Positions 42,462 to 51,998 of a DNA stretch of 64,000 bases are shown here, piece by piece. This DNA is from Flectobacillus longus (GTDB lineage Bacteria; Bacteroidota; Bacteroidia; Cytophagales; Spirosomataceae), in contig NZ_JASHIC010000026.1 in the NCBI RefSeq assembly GCF_030056705.1, positions 1-64,000 of the forward strand, in the 5' to 3' direction. Below the pieces are notes generated by a model that worked only from the letters and a program-made list of their open reading frames with translations, was not told where the DNA came from and did no database searches. How positions within the stretch are numbered: position 1 is the stretch's first letter; every line of letters starts with the position of its first letter. A program made the position numbers and the translations under genes.

Positions 42462-44012
42462 ATGTTAAAAAAAATTATTACCTCTTTTTTCCTATTTACG
42501 AGCTTCTGGACTGAAGCACAAAGTGAAAAAGCGCAAAATCCAATCATTTTTGCAGATGTGCCCGACATGTCGATGATTCGGGTAGGTGATACCTACTACA
42601 TGAGTAGTACTACTATGCACATGGTACCAAACGTACCGATTATGAAATCCAAAGACTTAGTGAATTGGCAATTGGTGAGTTATCCTATAGATACACTTGC
42701 AACTATTGATGAGCTGAATTTAACAAATGGAAAAAGTACCTACGGACGTGGTTCTTGGGCAAGTAGTTTAAGATTTCACCAAGGTACCTATTATGTAACT
42801 ACATTTGCTCAAACTACCAATAAAACTTACGTTTTTACTACGAAAAACATAGAAAAAGGACCTTGGAAAGTTCATTCTTTTTCGCCTTCTTACCATGATC
42901 ATACCTTATTCTTTGATGATGACAAGGTGTATTTAATTTACGGTGGAGGAAAATTAAACATTATTGAACTTAAAAGTGACGCTTCTGGCGTGAAAGAAGG
43001 GGCTGTTCCTCAGGTTTTGATTGAAAATGCAAGTGCACCAGCAGGTACATTGGGCTTACCATCTGAGGGTTCTCAGTTATTCAAAGTAAATGGGAAATAC
43101 TATTTGTTTAATATTGCTTGGCCAAGAGGTGGTATGCGTACTGTTGTAGTTCACCGTGCTGATAAAATTACAGGACCATGGGAGGGCAAAGTAGCATTTC
43201 AAGACAAAGGCGTTGCACAAGGTGGTTTGATTGATACCCCAGATGGAAGATGGTTTTCTTATTTGTTTAGAGACTACGGCGCTGTCGGACGTATTCCTTA
43301 TTGGGTACCTGTAACATGGGAAAATGGCTGGCCTGTATTGGGCGAAAATGGTAAAGTTCCTGCCACACTCGATTTGCCAGCAAGCAAGGGATTAATTCCT
43401 CATTTGGTAAACTCAGATGAGTTTACACGTAAAAAAGGAGAACCCTCGTTTCTGTTAGTTTGGCAATGGAATCACAACCCTGATAACCAACTCTGGAGCT
43501 TGACTGAAAGAAAAGGATTTTTACGTCTCAAAACTGCTCGTATAGATACTTCGTATTTACAGGCAAAAAATACTTTGACACAAAGAACTTTCGGGCCGAC
43601 TTGCTCAGGAGAAGTTTTAGTTGATGTTTCTCAGTTGAAAGAAGGAGATTTTGCTGGATTAAGTCTTTTACAAAAGATATATGGTCAAGTGGGAGTAAAG
43701 ATTAAAAATGGCAAGAAAGTCATCTCTATGGTTAGTGCTAATACTGGCAAACCTGTAGTAATAGAGGAGGTTGTATTGACTCAAAATCAAGTTTACTTAA
43801 AAGCGAGTTGTGATTTTACAGAATTAAAAGATACCGCAGCGTTCTTTTATAGTTTAGATGGAAAAAGTTGGACTAAGATAGGTGAGCCTCTCAAAATGAA
43901 ATATACCTTGCCACATTTTATGGGATATCGTTTTGGCTTATTCAATTATGCCACCAAAGAAACAGGAGGTTATGCTGATTTTGACTATTTCAGAATTAGT
44001 AAAGACCTATAA
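42462..44012 (+). CDS. Secreted GH43 glycoside hydrolase with C-terminal beta-sandwich
   Basis: 516 residues with signal peptide (ending near TEAQ). Catalytic residues by pattern: D35 (FADVPDMSMIRVG), D146 (YHDHTLFFDDD) and E202 (SEGSQLFKVNGKYY). The GH43 propeller covers about 25-310; the remainder (from DEFTRKKGEPSFLLVWQWNHN) is the beta-xylosidase C-terminal concanavalin-like domain, ending KETGGYADFDYFRI. It resembles GH43_12-type xylosidases/arabinofuranosidases. It is transcribed alone from a promoter under LacI regulator B and ends at a strong terminator. Confidence 0.88.
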   Translation: MLKKIITSFFLFTSFWTEAQSEKAQNPIIFADVPDMSMIRVGDTYYMSSTTMHMVPNVPIMKSKDLVNWQLVSYPIDTLATIDELNLTNGKSTYGRGSWASSLRFHQGTYYVTTFAQTTNKTYVFTTKNIEKGPWKVHSFSPSYHDHTLFFDDDKVYLIYGGGKLNIIELKSDASGVKEGAVPQVLIENASAPAGTLGLPSEGSQLFKVNGKYYLFNIAWPRGGMRTVVVHRADKITGPWEGKVAFQDKGVAQGGLIDTPDGRWFSYLFRDYGAVGRIPYWVPVTWENGWPVLGENGKVPATLDLPASKGLIPHLVNSDEFTRKKGEPSFLLVWQWNHNPDNQLWSLTERKGFLRLKTARIDTSYLQAKNTLTQRTFGPTCSGEVLVDVSQLKEGDFAGLSLLQKIYGQVGVKIKNGKKVISMVSANTGKPVVIEEVVLTQNQVYLKASCDFTELKDTAAFFYSLDGKSWTKIGEPLKMKYTLPHFMGYRFGLFNYATKETGGYADFDYFRISKDL

Positions 44013-44037
44013 AAATATGATTGAAAAAGAGTTTTGA

Positions 44038-44140
44038 TGCAAGCAATTGCGGAATGGAGGATTTTTGATTTCGGAAATTGAATTTTACTGTAAAATATCT
44101 ATAATCGAAATTCAAAACTCATGATTCAACACTCTTAACT
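44038..44140 (+). repeat. R2-type repeat, copy e (partial)
   Basis: GCGGAATGGAGGATTTTTG with ATTTCGGAAATTG, then AAACTCATGATTCAACACTC. A shortened, diverged R2 copy before the terminator of GH43 (42462). Confidence 0.45.
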
Positions 44141-44185
44141 AAAACAGTGTATTAATTATTTTGGATAGATAATGAATAGTTAAGA

Positions 44186-44219
44186 TATGCTCCAAGAATT
44201 TCTTGGAGCATACTTTTTA
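44186..44219 (+). terminator. Intrinsic terminator after GH43 (42462)
   Basis: Perfect 12-bp stem TATGCTCCAAGA (44186-44197) / TCTTGGAGCATA (44201-44212) with a 3-base loop, followed by CTTTTTAT. It also separates the convergent ECF sigma gene. Confidence 0.85.
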
Positions 44220-44226
44220 TAAAGGA

Positions 44227-44856
44227 TTATAATGTCATCTTTAGTTGAATGAAATAGGTTATTACCCAAAGCTCCCAATGATTCGGGAAAAGTGTTCTTA
44301 AAGTAGTCATCGACTTTTGTAAATGATTGGATACAGATTGCTTGTTAATATTCATCAAATCTGCAATTTCATCATGACTAAGCCCTTGATAAAATTTCAA
44401 AAAAAGCACTTCTCTTTGGCGTTTAGGTAATAATTCTAGGGCTTTTCTAATGCGTTGCTCATTTTGAGAGTATATTTCTGTCGAAATCCACTGGTCTTCA
44501 ACATTGGTTTCGTCTGCAATATTTGCTTCTTCCAAATCGACATCAGTACTAAATTCTTGCCATTTATTTTTGCGCATCTGATAAAGTAAATTGTTGCGCA
44601 AAGCTCTTATCAAATAAATACTCATGACATTGATAGTACCAATGGTATTTCTTTTTTCCCATAATTGAAGAAACAAGTCTTGAATAGCATCCTTAATCGC
44701 TTCTCTGTCTGTAGTGAAGTTCACCGCATAATTGAACAATAGACGATAATGTGCCTCGCACAATTTACTAAACGCTGCACGATCACCTAGCTGAGTTTGT
44801 TCCCACAAGGATACATACAACTCATTGTTTTTTGATAGAGAAGCTGACTTCATCAT
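44227..44856 (-). CDS. ECF RNA polymerase sigma factor 2, divergent from its FecR/SusC genes
   Basis: 209 residues from ATG 44856 (MMKSASLSKNN); the frame is open to a TTG at 44889, but a 22-bp palindrome lies in between. Region 2: LFNYAVNFTTDREAIKDAIQ and DLFLQLWEKR. Region 4: ALELLPKRQREVLFLKFYQ and the helix-turn-helix IADLMNINKQSVSNHLQK. It should drive susC2 under control of FecR 2. Unlike ECF 1 and 3 it is transcribed away from its anti-sigma gene, so sigma and anti-sigma can be expressed separately. Confidence 0.9.
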   Translation of the reverse strand: MMKSASLSKNNELYVSLWEQTQLGDRAAFSKLCEAHYRLLFNYAVNFTTDREAIKDAIQDLFLQLWEKRNTIGTINVMSIYLIRALRNNLLYQMRKNKWQEFSTDVDLEEANIADETNVEDQWISTEIYSQNEQRIRKALELLPKRQREVLFLKFYQGLSHDEIADLMNINKQSVSNHLQKSMTTLRTLFPNHWELWVITYFIQLKMTL

Positions 44857-44859
44857 AAG

Positions 44860-44885
44860 TTTGCTTAATTGATTAAGCAAATGTA
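44860..44885 (-). promoter_or_regulatory. 22-bp palindrome at the 5' end of ECF sigma gene 2
   Basis: TTTGCTTAAT-TG-ATTAAGCAAA (44860-44881), perfect 10-bp arms, ending 3 bases before the start codon of ECF 2. On the minus strand TACATTTG (44885-44878) matches the -7 consensus and overlaps the palindrome; no good -33 TTTG is visible at the proper distance. It is a candidate operator or a hairpin masking the ribosome site. Confidence 0.5.
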
Positions 44886-45149
44886 ACAAAAAAAATAAAT
44901 AATGATATATTTTTATGAAAAAACTTTGTGAATTATATAGGATATAAAGAATCTTAAAGACATTTAGAGTACAGTACCGAGAAAAGATTAAACGTTTAAT
45001 TAGTGGTTCTTACTGCCTCCAGAGATATTGTCTTTTCAAATAGTTTGGATATATGTAGACTTTCTTTTTAAAAAAGTTTTAAAAAAAGAGTATCTCAGGA
45101 GTATTCTTACATCTTATGATTGAATAATAAAAAAAGTGCAATAAATCCT

Positions 45150-46247
45150 ATGCAAGATTATAGACAATATAAGCCAATAGATTTTATTTCGGATGATTCT
45201 TTCCGAGCATGTGTTTTGGAAAACTCGGAAGAAGAAACGGCCTTTTGGGAACAGTGGATGCTATTGAATCCAGATAAAAGAGCTGATATTTTGGAAAGTA
45301 AAGGCATTTTATTTTCGATTTACAAAGCTTTTGACAACGTGAGTGATACAGAAGTAGCTTTTGAAATAGAAAAACTCAATGCCCAATTGGATGAATCTGA
45401 GACGCAACATAATGTAGTTCGCTGGCCATGGAACAAAATTTTCTATGCTGCTGCTTCTATATTGCTCATCATAGGAATAATCTGGTTGAATCAGCGCCAT
45501 GAAGCCTCGCAACAAATAGAAAATAGGATTGCTTTGGCACAAGGCTCAGCATTGAAATGGATTACCAAGGAAAATACCACAAACAATCAAATGACTGTTA
45601 ACTTGGAAGATGGAAGTACAATTGTTTTACAAAAAAAGAGTAAGATTCTTTATCCAGAAAAGTTTGAAAAAGAACAACGGAAGGTAATTTTGATAGGAGA
45701 GGCATTCTTTGAAGTCGCCAAAAATCCATCAAGACCATTTTATGTTTTTGCCAATAAATTAGTAACTAAAGTGCTGGGTACAAGTTTTTTAATACAAGCA
45801 AATGACGCAGATAAAATAGTAAAAGTGGTTGTTAAAACAGGGAAAGTATCAGTTTTTGAAAATACAGAAACTAATCTAGATGAGCATACTACCCATAAAA
45901 AATTACAAGGATTGGTACTAACACCCAACCAACAAGTGGTGTTTGATGAAACCGATAGGAGAATGATCAGAAGTCTGGTGGATTCTCCTAATTTACTGAA
46001 GGTACCTATTCAGAATCAGGTATTTGAATTTAATAATGTGCCTATTTCTGAAGTTTTCAAAACCTTAGAAAAAGCTTATGGAATCAATATTGTGTATGAT
46101 GCTGAAGTCATGAAAAACTGTTATTTGACCGCTTCTTTAGATGATGAACCACTTTTTGAGAAACTTAACTTAATCTGTAAAACAATTGATGCCAAATACG
46201 AACAAGTTGATGCGCAGATTGTGATATACTCTAACGGTTGTTATTAA
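45150..46247 (+). CDS. FecR-family anti-sigma factor 2
   Basis: About 365 residues; start at ATG 45150 (MQDYRQYKPIDFISDDSF), supported by the nearly parallel start of FecR 3 at 63935 (MQNYTEFTIKDFMLDDAF). Cytoplasmic anti-sigma part (1-95), membrane helix (IFYAAASILLIIGIIWL), FecR domain (VNLEDGSTIVLQKKSKILYP ... ILIGEAFFEVAKNPS ... VLGTSFLIQ) and DUF4974 C-terminus (FEFNNVPISEVFKTLEKAYG). Controls ECF 2, which is encoded divergently. Confidence 0.9.
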   Translation: MQDYRQYKPIDFISDDSFRACVLENSEEETAFWEQWMLLNPDKRADILESKGILFSIYKAFDNVSDTEVAFEIEKLNAQLDESETQHNVVRWPWNKIFYAAASILLIIGIIWLNQRHEASQQIENRIALAQGSALKWITKENTTNNQMTVNLEDGSTIVLQKKSKILYPEKFEKEQRKVILIGEAFFEVAKNPSRPFYVFANKLVTKVLGTSFLIQANDADKIVKVVVKTGKVSVFENTETNLDEHTTHKKLQGLVLTPNQQVVFDETDRRMIRSLVDSPNLLKVPIQNQVFEFNNVPISEVFKTLEKAYGINIVYDAEVMKNCYLTASLDDEPLFEKLNLICKTIDAKYEQVDAQIVIYSNGCY

Positions 46248-46321
46248 ACGTCGAAGGTTGTCAATTTTAGTATTAAAAAAGTAAACCTTATTATTATGTA
46301 AAAAACTTGGCTTCTAGCCAC

Positions 46322-46358
46322 AAAAAAAGAAGCGAAGGTGTTCCCGCACCCTCGCTTC
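46322..46358 (-). terminator. Minus-strand intrinsic terminator in the susC2 leader
   Basis: Stem GAAGCGAAGGTG (46329-46340) / CACCCTCGCTTC (46347-46358), 12 bp with one mismatch and a 6-base loop. On the minus strand it is followed by seven T; on the plus strand no T-tract follows. The loop core TTCC flanked by GTG and CAC is shared with the susC1 hairpin. Confidence 0.7.
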
Positions 46359-46442
46359 AGAACTCCCTATCTTCTTTGGCAATGATGATTCACACTCAAA
46401 AAGTGTGCTGGGGGAGTATTTGCCGATTCGAATACGACAAAT
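46322..46442 (-). ncRNA. Predicted antisense RNA to the susC2 leader (about 120 nt)
   Basis: Bracketed by a minus-strand promoter (46447-46478) and a minus-strand terminator (46322-46358), mirroring the susC1 locus. Predicted start near 46441, predicted end in the T-tract at about 46322, second hairpin CACACT/AGTGTG at 46391-46407. Promoter, terminator and spacing are conserved although the sequence between differs from susC1, which argues against coincidence. Confidence 0.62.
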
Positions 46443-46446
46443 CAAA

Positions 46447-46478
46447 CAAAAGTATGAAAAACAAAGTACTATTTCAAA
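46447..46478 (-). promoter_or_regulatory. Antisense promoter overlapping the susC2 start codon
   Basis: On the minus strand: TTTG (46478-46475), 20-base spacer, TACTTTTG (46454-46447), an exact consensus match. As at susC1, the outermost base of the -7 box is the A of the susC ATG. Confidence 0.6.
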
Positions 46479-49400
46479 AAACAATCCTAAAAGTCATGAG
46501 GATAAGTTTCTATCAGGTGCTTATTGCGATGATCTGTACAACCATAGCCGAAGCCAGAGAAGGCGTGGCTCAAAGTGCATTAAATCAGAGACTAAGTGTT
46601 CAAAGCAATAACCAATCGGTTGTAAGCATTTTACATAAATTAGAAAAATTGTCGGATGTACGATTTATGTACAATCCACAAATCTTTGGTGGTGATGCCA
46701 CCTCAAGCATTTCGGCAAAAAATGAAACACTAGATAATGTTTTGGCACATTTGCTTAAACCTTTAAGGGTTGATTATGAGATGGTTGGCAATAAAATTAT
46801 TCTGAAAAAGAATATGATGTTATCGACTATTTCTAACCTCGAAACTCGCATCAATACGACAATTATACTCGGTGACCAAACTGTAAAAGGAAAGGTTGTG
46901 GACGAAAACGGACAGCCTATTCCTGGCGCCAGTGTCATCATCAAGGGTACAACGAAGGGGACTACCTCTGACGAAAAAGGAGAATTTAGTATTGTTGCAC
47001 CAGAATCTGGAGCACTTATTATTTCGTCGGTAGGTTTCAACAAAAAAGAAATCAATATTACCAAACGTGTATCTATCAACGTTACTCTCGAATCAGACGT
47101 AAAGTCCCTCAATGAAGTCGTTGTTGTAGGTTATGGTACTGCCAAAAAGGCTACCTTGACGGGTTCGGTGGCTACTGTATCTGCTCAAACTTTTAAAGAT
47201 CGTGGACCTGTATCGAGTCCCTTAGCTGCCTTACAAGGTCAGGTTCCAGGAGTGACAGTTACCCGCAACTCAGCACAGTCGGGGCGTGAAGGTTGGAATT
47301 TTCAAATTCGTGGTGCAGCTTCAGTCAACTCTACCGAACCTTTGGTAATTGTAGATGGGGTGCCAGTGCCAAGTGTAGGTACATTGAACTCTTTTAACCC
47401 AAATGATATTGACAATATCTCTTTCTTGAAAGATGGTGCTGCGGCAATTTATGGTTCTAGAGCTGCGGGTGGAGTTGTATTGATTACCACAAAAAGAGGT
47501 AAATCAGGTAAAGTGGTGATTGATTATAATGGTTCAACGTCCATCAAACGAGTAGGTTTATTGCCTAAATTGGTTGATATCAACGGCTGGGCTCCGCTTG
47601 TGAAAGAGGCTCGTGCTACAGATGGTTTTCCTGTAACAGATATTTGGTATAACTACGGCTATGTGGCCGAAAAAGCGTTGGCGGCAGGAAAACAATGGTT
47701 GACCAAAGCTGAATACGATGCTATGAGTACCACAGGTTCGGGTTTGTTTGGCGACGTAAAAGACTTTACTTTTTTCAATGGTACTGAGCAAGATATGCTT
47801 TGGGGTAATGCTACTTCTACCGAGCATCAACTAAGTATTTCGGGAAGTTCAGAGAAATCTGGCTATCGAATTTCAATGGGGTATTTGAGCGATGGAAGTT
47901 TATTAAAAGTAGGAAATAATTATTCTAACCGTTATAACTTTCGTTTGACACACGACTATAAGTTCTCAAGCAAATTGGCTTTGGCAACTAACTTTTCCTA
48001 CGAAAAACAAGATATTATTCAACCTACTTATTTAGGAGATGTGTTGAATAATGGAAATCAGCCTGGAAAGCCACTCAACGGAGAAACTATCAACGGAAAA
48101 CCTTACGTTTGGGGCTCAGGACTTGGAAATGCTTCGGTCAACAAAATTGCTGATTTGGGCGGAGATAATAAAGAATACAACAATCGCTTGAATACCAACT
48201 TTAATTTAACATATACTTTTAGCCCGAAACTCAAGGCTGTTGGTTATGCGGGATATTACAACTTGAATACAGATATTCGTACGCAAGGCAACTCGATTGG
48301 CTGGTATGATTATTCGGGTACAGTGCTAATTTCGAATTTACCTTCAAGAAGCTTCTATCAACGTTCTTCTCGTTTAGAAACCAATTACAATCTAAATGGA
48401 TACTTAGAATACGAAAATGAACTGTTGAAAGACCATCATTTTAAAGCAGTGCTAGGGGCGCAGTACGAACGTTACGAAAACAATATTTATATCGCCAAGA
48501 CCTTTGATGTATTAGCTAATGTTCCGCCTTCATTGTCGTTAAGTACTGGCGATCCAACCTCTAAAACGGTCACCGAAAGTCAAACACACACGGCATTAGG
48601 AGGGTATTTTGCTCGTTTGAACTACAATATTGCAGACAAGTATTTTGTTGAAGGAAATGCAAGATATGATGGCTCGTCAAAATTTAGACCTGAAGACCGC
48701 TGGAAATTGTTCTATGGAATCTCTGGTGGTTGGAGAATTGGTCAAGAGAATTTTATCAAAGACTTAAACATTTTTGATGAACTAAAATTAAGAGGTTCTT
48801 ATGGTGTAATGGGTAATCAAAGCGGTATTTCGAACTATGATTATATCCAATTTTTGAATCTTGCTTATTCTACCAGCTCAACAGATGCCAGCTATCCGAT
48901 TATCGGAACAAGTCCAGTGGTGAGAGTATCACCTACCAGTACACTCGTGGCGTATGACCGTTCTTGGGAGCGCCTAGAAGCCAAAAATTTAGGACTTGAT
49001 TTTACGGTTCTCAACCGAAGATTATCAGGTACTTTTGAATATTTCTGGAAACGCAACGGCAATATGTTACTTAGCCGTACTTACTCGGCAGTAATGGGAG
49101 CAAATGCACCGACTGGGAACAATGGAGATTTGAAAGTTTGGGGTTGGGATTTCTCTTTAAACTGGCGTGATAAAATTGGCGAACTAACATACAATGTTGG
49201 TTTTAACCTTTCAGATAACCAAAATAAACTGGTCAATTTTGGAGGACAAACTTTGATTAGTAGCAACAACAGAGGTTTCAATGGAGCTGTTGAGGGTTAT
49301 CCTATCAACTCATACTTTGGTTTGGTGTATGACGGTCGAATCCAAACACAGGAGCAATTGACCGCCTATCGCAAGTATATCACTGGAAATAATATTGGAA

Positions 49401-50056
49401 TGCCATCTGGAGCCGAAAATGCACAAGCCAACAACCGCTTAGCCCTTGGCGATAATATGTATAAAGATGTGAATGGTGATGGCAAAATTACTTTTCCAGA
49501 AGATGCCGTTTATTTGGGTACAGACAACCCTCGCTATACTTATTCGTTCAACGCAGGTATTCAGTTTAAGGGTTTTGATTTTAATGCTATTTTCCAAGGT
49601 GTAGGGAAAAGAACTATTATTCGTGATGGCAACTGGCGAATTCCAGCGGCGGTTATTTTCCAAGCGCAAAACTCAGCATTCCTAAATCAATGGTGGACTC
49701 CTGACCATACAGATGCTCGTTTACCACGTATTTCGTCTACAGGTACGATCAACAACTATAACTATTTCCCTTCTGACTGGGTAGCAGAGGATGGTTCTTA
49801 CTTAAGGTTGAAAAATTTAGTGATTGGATACACCATTCCAAAAGCAATTACACAAAGAGCTAAGATAGAAAGACTTCGTGTGTATTTTTCAGGAAATGAC
49901 TTGTTTGAATTTACTAAAATCAACGATGGCTGGGATCCTGAAGCACCAAGAACAGTATCAAATGCAGGCGATTCGAACAACCTGAATGTGAGTACTACAA
50001 GTCAAAGATTCCCTTTCTATCGCTATTTTACATTTGGGGTAAATTTAACTTTTTAA
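46454..50056 (+). CDS. SusC-family TonB-dependent outer-membrane transporter 2 (with STN domain)
   Basis: About 1200 residues from ATG 46454; the frame is open back to 46307, but that stretch contains the antisense terminator hairpin, and the spacing of hairpin to ATG (about 95 bases) matches susC1 (100 bases). Signal peptide, STN domain (about 44-118, LSVQSNNQSVVSILHKLEKL), carboxypeptidase-regulatory-like domain (VKGKVVDENGQPIPGASVII), LNEVVVVGYG, plug with IRGAASVNSTEPLVIVDGVP, barrel ending YFTFGVNLTF. The glycan importer of this locus, controlled by ECF 2/FecR 2. Confidence 0.94.
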   Translation: MKNKVLFQKTILKVMRISFYQVLIAMICTTIAEAREGVAQSALNQRLSVQSNNQSVVSILHKLEKLSDVRFMYNPQIFGGDATSSISAKNETLDNVLAHLLKPLRVDYEMVGNKIILKKNMMLSTISNLETRINTTIILGDQTVKGKVVDENGQPIPGASVIIKGTTKGTTSDEKGEFSIVAPESGALIISSVGFNKKEINITKRVSINVTLESDVKSLNEVVVVGYGTAKKATLTGSVATVSAQTFKDRGPVSSPLAALQGQVPGVTVTRNSAQSGREGWNFQIRGAASVNSTEPLVIVDGVPVPSVGTLNSFNPNDIDNISFLKDGAAAIYGSRAAGGVVLITTKRGKSGKVVIDYNGSTSIKRVGLLPKLVDINGWAPLVKEARATDGFPVTDIWYNYGYVAEKALAAGKQWLTKAEYDAMSTTGSGLFGDVKDFTFFNGTEQDMLWGNATSTEHQLSISGSSEKSGYRISMGYLSDGSLLKVGNNYSNRYNFRLTHDYKFSSKLALATNFSYEKQDIIQPTYLGDVLNNGNQPGKPLNGETINGKPYVWGSGLGNASVNKIADLGGDNKEYNNRLNTNFNLTYTFSPKLKAVGYAGYYNLNTDIRTQGNSIGWYDYSGTVLISNLPSRSFYQRSSRLETNYNLNGYLEYENELLKDHHFKAVLGAQYERYENNIYIAKTFDVLANVPPSLSLSTGDPTSKTVTESQTHTALGGYFARLNYNIADKYFVEGNARYDGSSKFRPEDRWKLFYGISGGWRIGQENFIKDLNIFDELKLRGSYGVMGNQSGISNYDYIQFLNLAYSTSSTDASYPIIGTSPVVRVSPTSTLVAYDRSWERLEAKNLGLDFTVLNRRLSGTFEYFWKRNGNMLLSRTYSAVMGANAPTGNNGDLKVWGWDFSLNWRDKIGELTYNVGFNLSDNQNKLVNFGGQTLISSNNRGFNGAVEGYPINSYFGLVYDGRIQTQEQLTAYRKYITGNNIGMPSGAENAQANNRLALGDNMYKDVNGDGKITFPEDAVYLGTDNPRYTYSFNAGIQFKGFDFNAIFQGVGKRTIIRDGNWRIPAAVIFQAQNSAFLNQWWTPDHTDARLPRISSTGTINNYNYFPSDWVAEDGSYLRLKNLVIGYTIPKAITQRAKIERLRVYFSGNDLFEFTKINDGWDPEAPRTVSNAGDSNNLNVSTTSQRFPFYRYFTFGVNLTF

Positions 50057-50145
50057 TGAATGTTTTCATTGTGTAGAGTGCAATTATTTGATTATCAAGA
50101 ATGTATAAAATTGAAAATTGTACTTATTTAAAATAGATAAAGAAA

Positions 50146-51873
50146 ATGAAAAGTAAAAAGATATATATCAAAATAGCCCTAGTGGCGCTTTTATTTACGG
50201 GAGTAAGTTGCAACGACCTCGTAGATATGAAACCAATCAATGAGATTTCGGATGCGGATTATTGGAAAACACCAGACCAATTTAGGCTAGCAGCCAACGA
50301 GTTTTATACTTACTTAAGAAGCTTCTCAGATATTTTGAACGACATGCCACATGCCGATCGTCGTTCCGACATTATGTATGTATCTGGAGGTTCTACTTTT
50401 AGTAATGGCTCAAACACTGTTCCTTCTTCGGATGGCAATTGGAATACAGCTTATACTCGTATTAGAGCAACCAATTATCTTATCGAAAAGGCTAGTTCAT
50501 ATTCGCAACCTAATGATATTAAGACCTTTGTTGCCGAAGCGAAGTTTTTTAGAGCGTACACTTACTTTGATTTGTTACAACAATTTGGAGAAGTGCCAAT
50601 TGTTACCAAAACGTTGACGACAACCTCCTCAGAACTAACATCTCCACAAAATTCTAGAGAAGAAGTAGTCAACCTAATCGTTCAAGACCTTGAAGCGGCT
50701 ATTACAGATTTACCTCTTGAGAATGCGATTGCCGCTTCGGATAAAGGTAGAATTAGCAAAGGTGCAGCACAAGCTTTTTTGAGTAGAGTAGCTTTATATG
50801 AAGGTACTTGGCAAAAGTTTCGTGGAAATACCGCTAGAGCAAATACCTTGTTGGATAAGGCTATTTCGAGTGCTGATGAGGTAATCAAAAGTACACAATA
50901 TGAACTTTTTGCGCCTACAGCCTTGGGCGACTCGGCGCAGAAATATATGTTTATCCTAGAAAACCAACAATCCAATCCTGCAAATATTACCAAAGCGGCT
51001 AACAAAGAATATATTTTAGCCAACCGTTATGACTTTAACTTGCGTCAAATTCGTATGAACGTGACCAAAGCAACGCTCAATAATGTTTACTGGGTAACGC
51101 GCAAATTTGCCAGTATGTACCTTTGTTCTGATGGTTTACCAATAGAAAAATCTCCACAATTTCAAGGATTCAAAACCACTACTTCTGAATATCAAAATCG
51201 TGATAATCGTATGCAATATACAATGATGGTCGATGGACGATATTATTGGAATAACCAAAACCCTGGGGCTCGTGTTACTTGGAAAGGAGATGCAATTGAT
51301 ATTGCCAATTCTAATGGTAAATACAAATCGAATTCAAACACAGGTTATGCTACCCAAAAATGGGCTACCGAAAGACGTCTTGATGATAACCAAGAAGCCT
51401 ATGATTATCCAGTAATCAGATATGCAGAAGTGCTTCTAAACTATGCAGAGGCAGTTTATGAAAGAAATGGGACAATTTCAGACTTAGATTTAAACCGCTC
51501 TTTGAATGTAGTGCGAAACCGTGTCAATAAATCAATGCCTAAACTTAGCAATGCTTTTGTAGCCACAAATGGTTTGGATATGCGTACCGAAATCCGTCGT
51601 GAAAGAACCATTGAGCTATATTTTGAAGGATTTAGAAGAGATGATTTGATTCGTTGGAAAACTGCCGAAATAGAGATGCCTATCGACATTCAAGGGATTC
51701 AATGGACAGGAACAGCCTACGAAACTTATTGGCCAAGCATCAAAAACAATGTGGTAAATGGTGTTTACAGAATAGAAACAGGCAGAAAATGGCAAGAAAA
51801 AAACTATTTATTGCCTATTCCTTCTCAACAAATACAATTGAATCCTAATTTGAAGCAGAACGCAGGGTGGTAA
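50146..51873 (+). CDS. SusD/RagB-family surface lipoprotein 2
   Basis: 575 residues. Lipobox TGVSC (Cys near 22) followed by NDLVDMKPINEISDADYW. The hallmark helix AEAKFFRAYTYFDLLQQFGE with VPIV is present; the C-terminal half holds YPVIRYAEVLLNYAEAVYE, RTEIRRERTIELYFEGFRRD and the closing LLPIPSQQIQLNPNLKQNAG. Longer than SusD1, as usual for glycan-binding members. It forms the binding lid of SusC2. The 3' end is followed by a clear terminator. Confidence 0.94.
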   Translation: MKSKKIYIKIALVALLFTGVSCNDLVDMKPINEISDADYWKTPDQFRLAANEFYTYLRSFSDILNDMPHADRRSDIMYVSGGSTFSNGSNTVPSSDGNWNTAYTRIRATNYLIEKASSYSQPNDIKTFVAEAKFFRAYTYFDLLQQFGEVPIVTKTLTTTSSELTSPQNSREEVVNLIVQDLEAAITDLPLENAIAASDKGRISKGAAQAFLSRVALYEGTWQKFRGNTARANTLLDKAISSADEVIKSTQYELFAPTALGDSAQKYMFILENQQSNPANITKAANKEYILANRYDFNLRQIRMNVTKATLNNVYWVTRKFASMYLCSDGLPIEKSPQFQGFKTTTSEYQNRDNRMQYTMMVDGRYYWNNQNPGARVTWKGDAIDIANSNGKYKSNSNTGYATQKWATERRLDDNQEAYDYPVIRYAEVLLNYAEAVYERNGTISDLDLNRSLNVVRNRVNKSMPKLSNAFVATNGLDMRTEIRRERTIELYFEGFRRDDLIRWKTAEIEMPIDIQGIQWTGTAYETYWPSIKNNVVNGVYRIETGRKWQEKNYLLPIPSQQIQLNPNLKQNAGW

Positions 51874-51998
51874 GGTTTATTTTAATTGTTGATGTCTCGA
51901 ATCGAGTAGTAAAATCATAACCTTTACTTTTGTACTATGAAGATAGCATTTGCTGGGTTTGCCCAGCTAATCCTTCAAAATAGATCAGGTTTTTACGG

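Noticed and set aside
46307-46453. Upstream extension of susC2 by 49 residues.
   Set aside because: The stretch contains the antisense terminator hairpin, has no signal-peptide character, and the ATG at 46454 reproduces the spacing seen at susC1.
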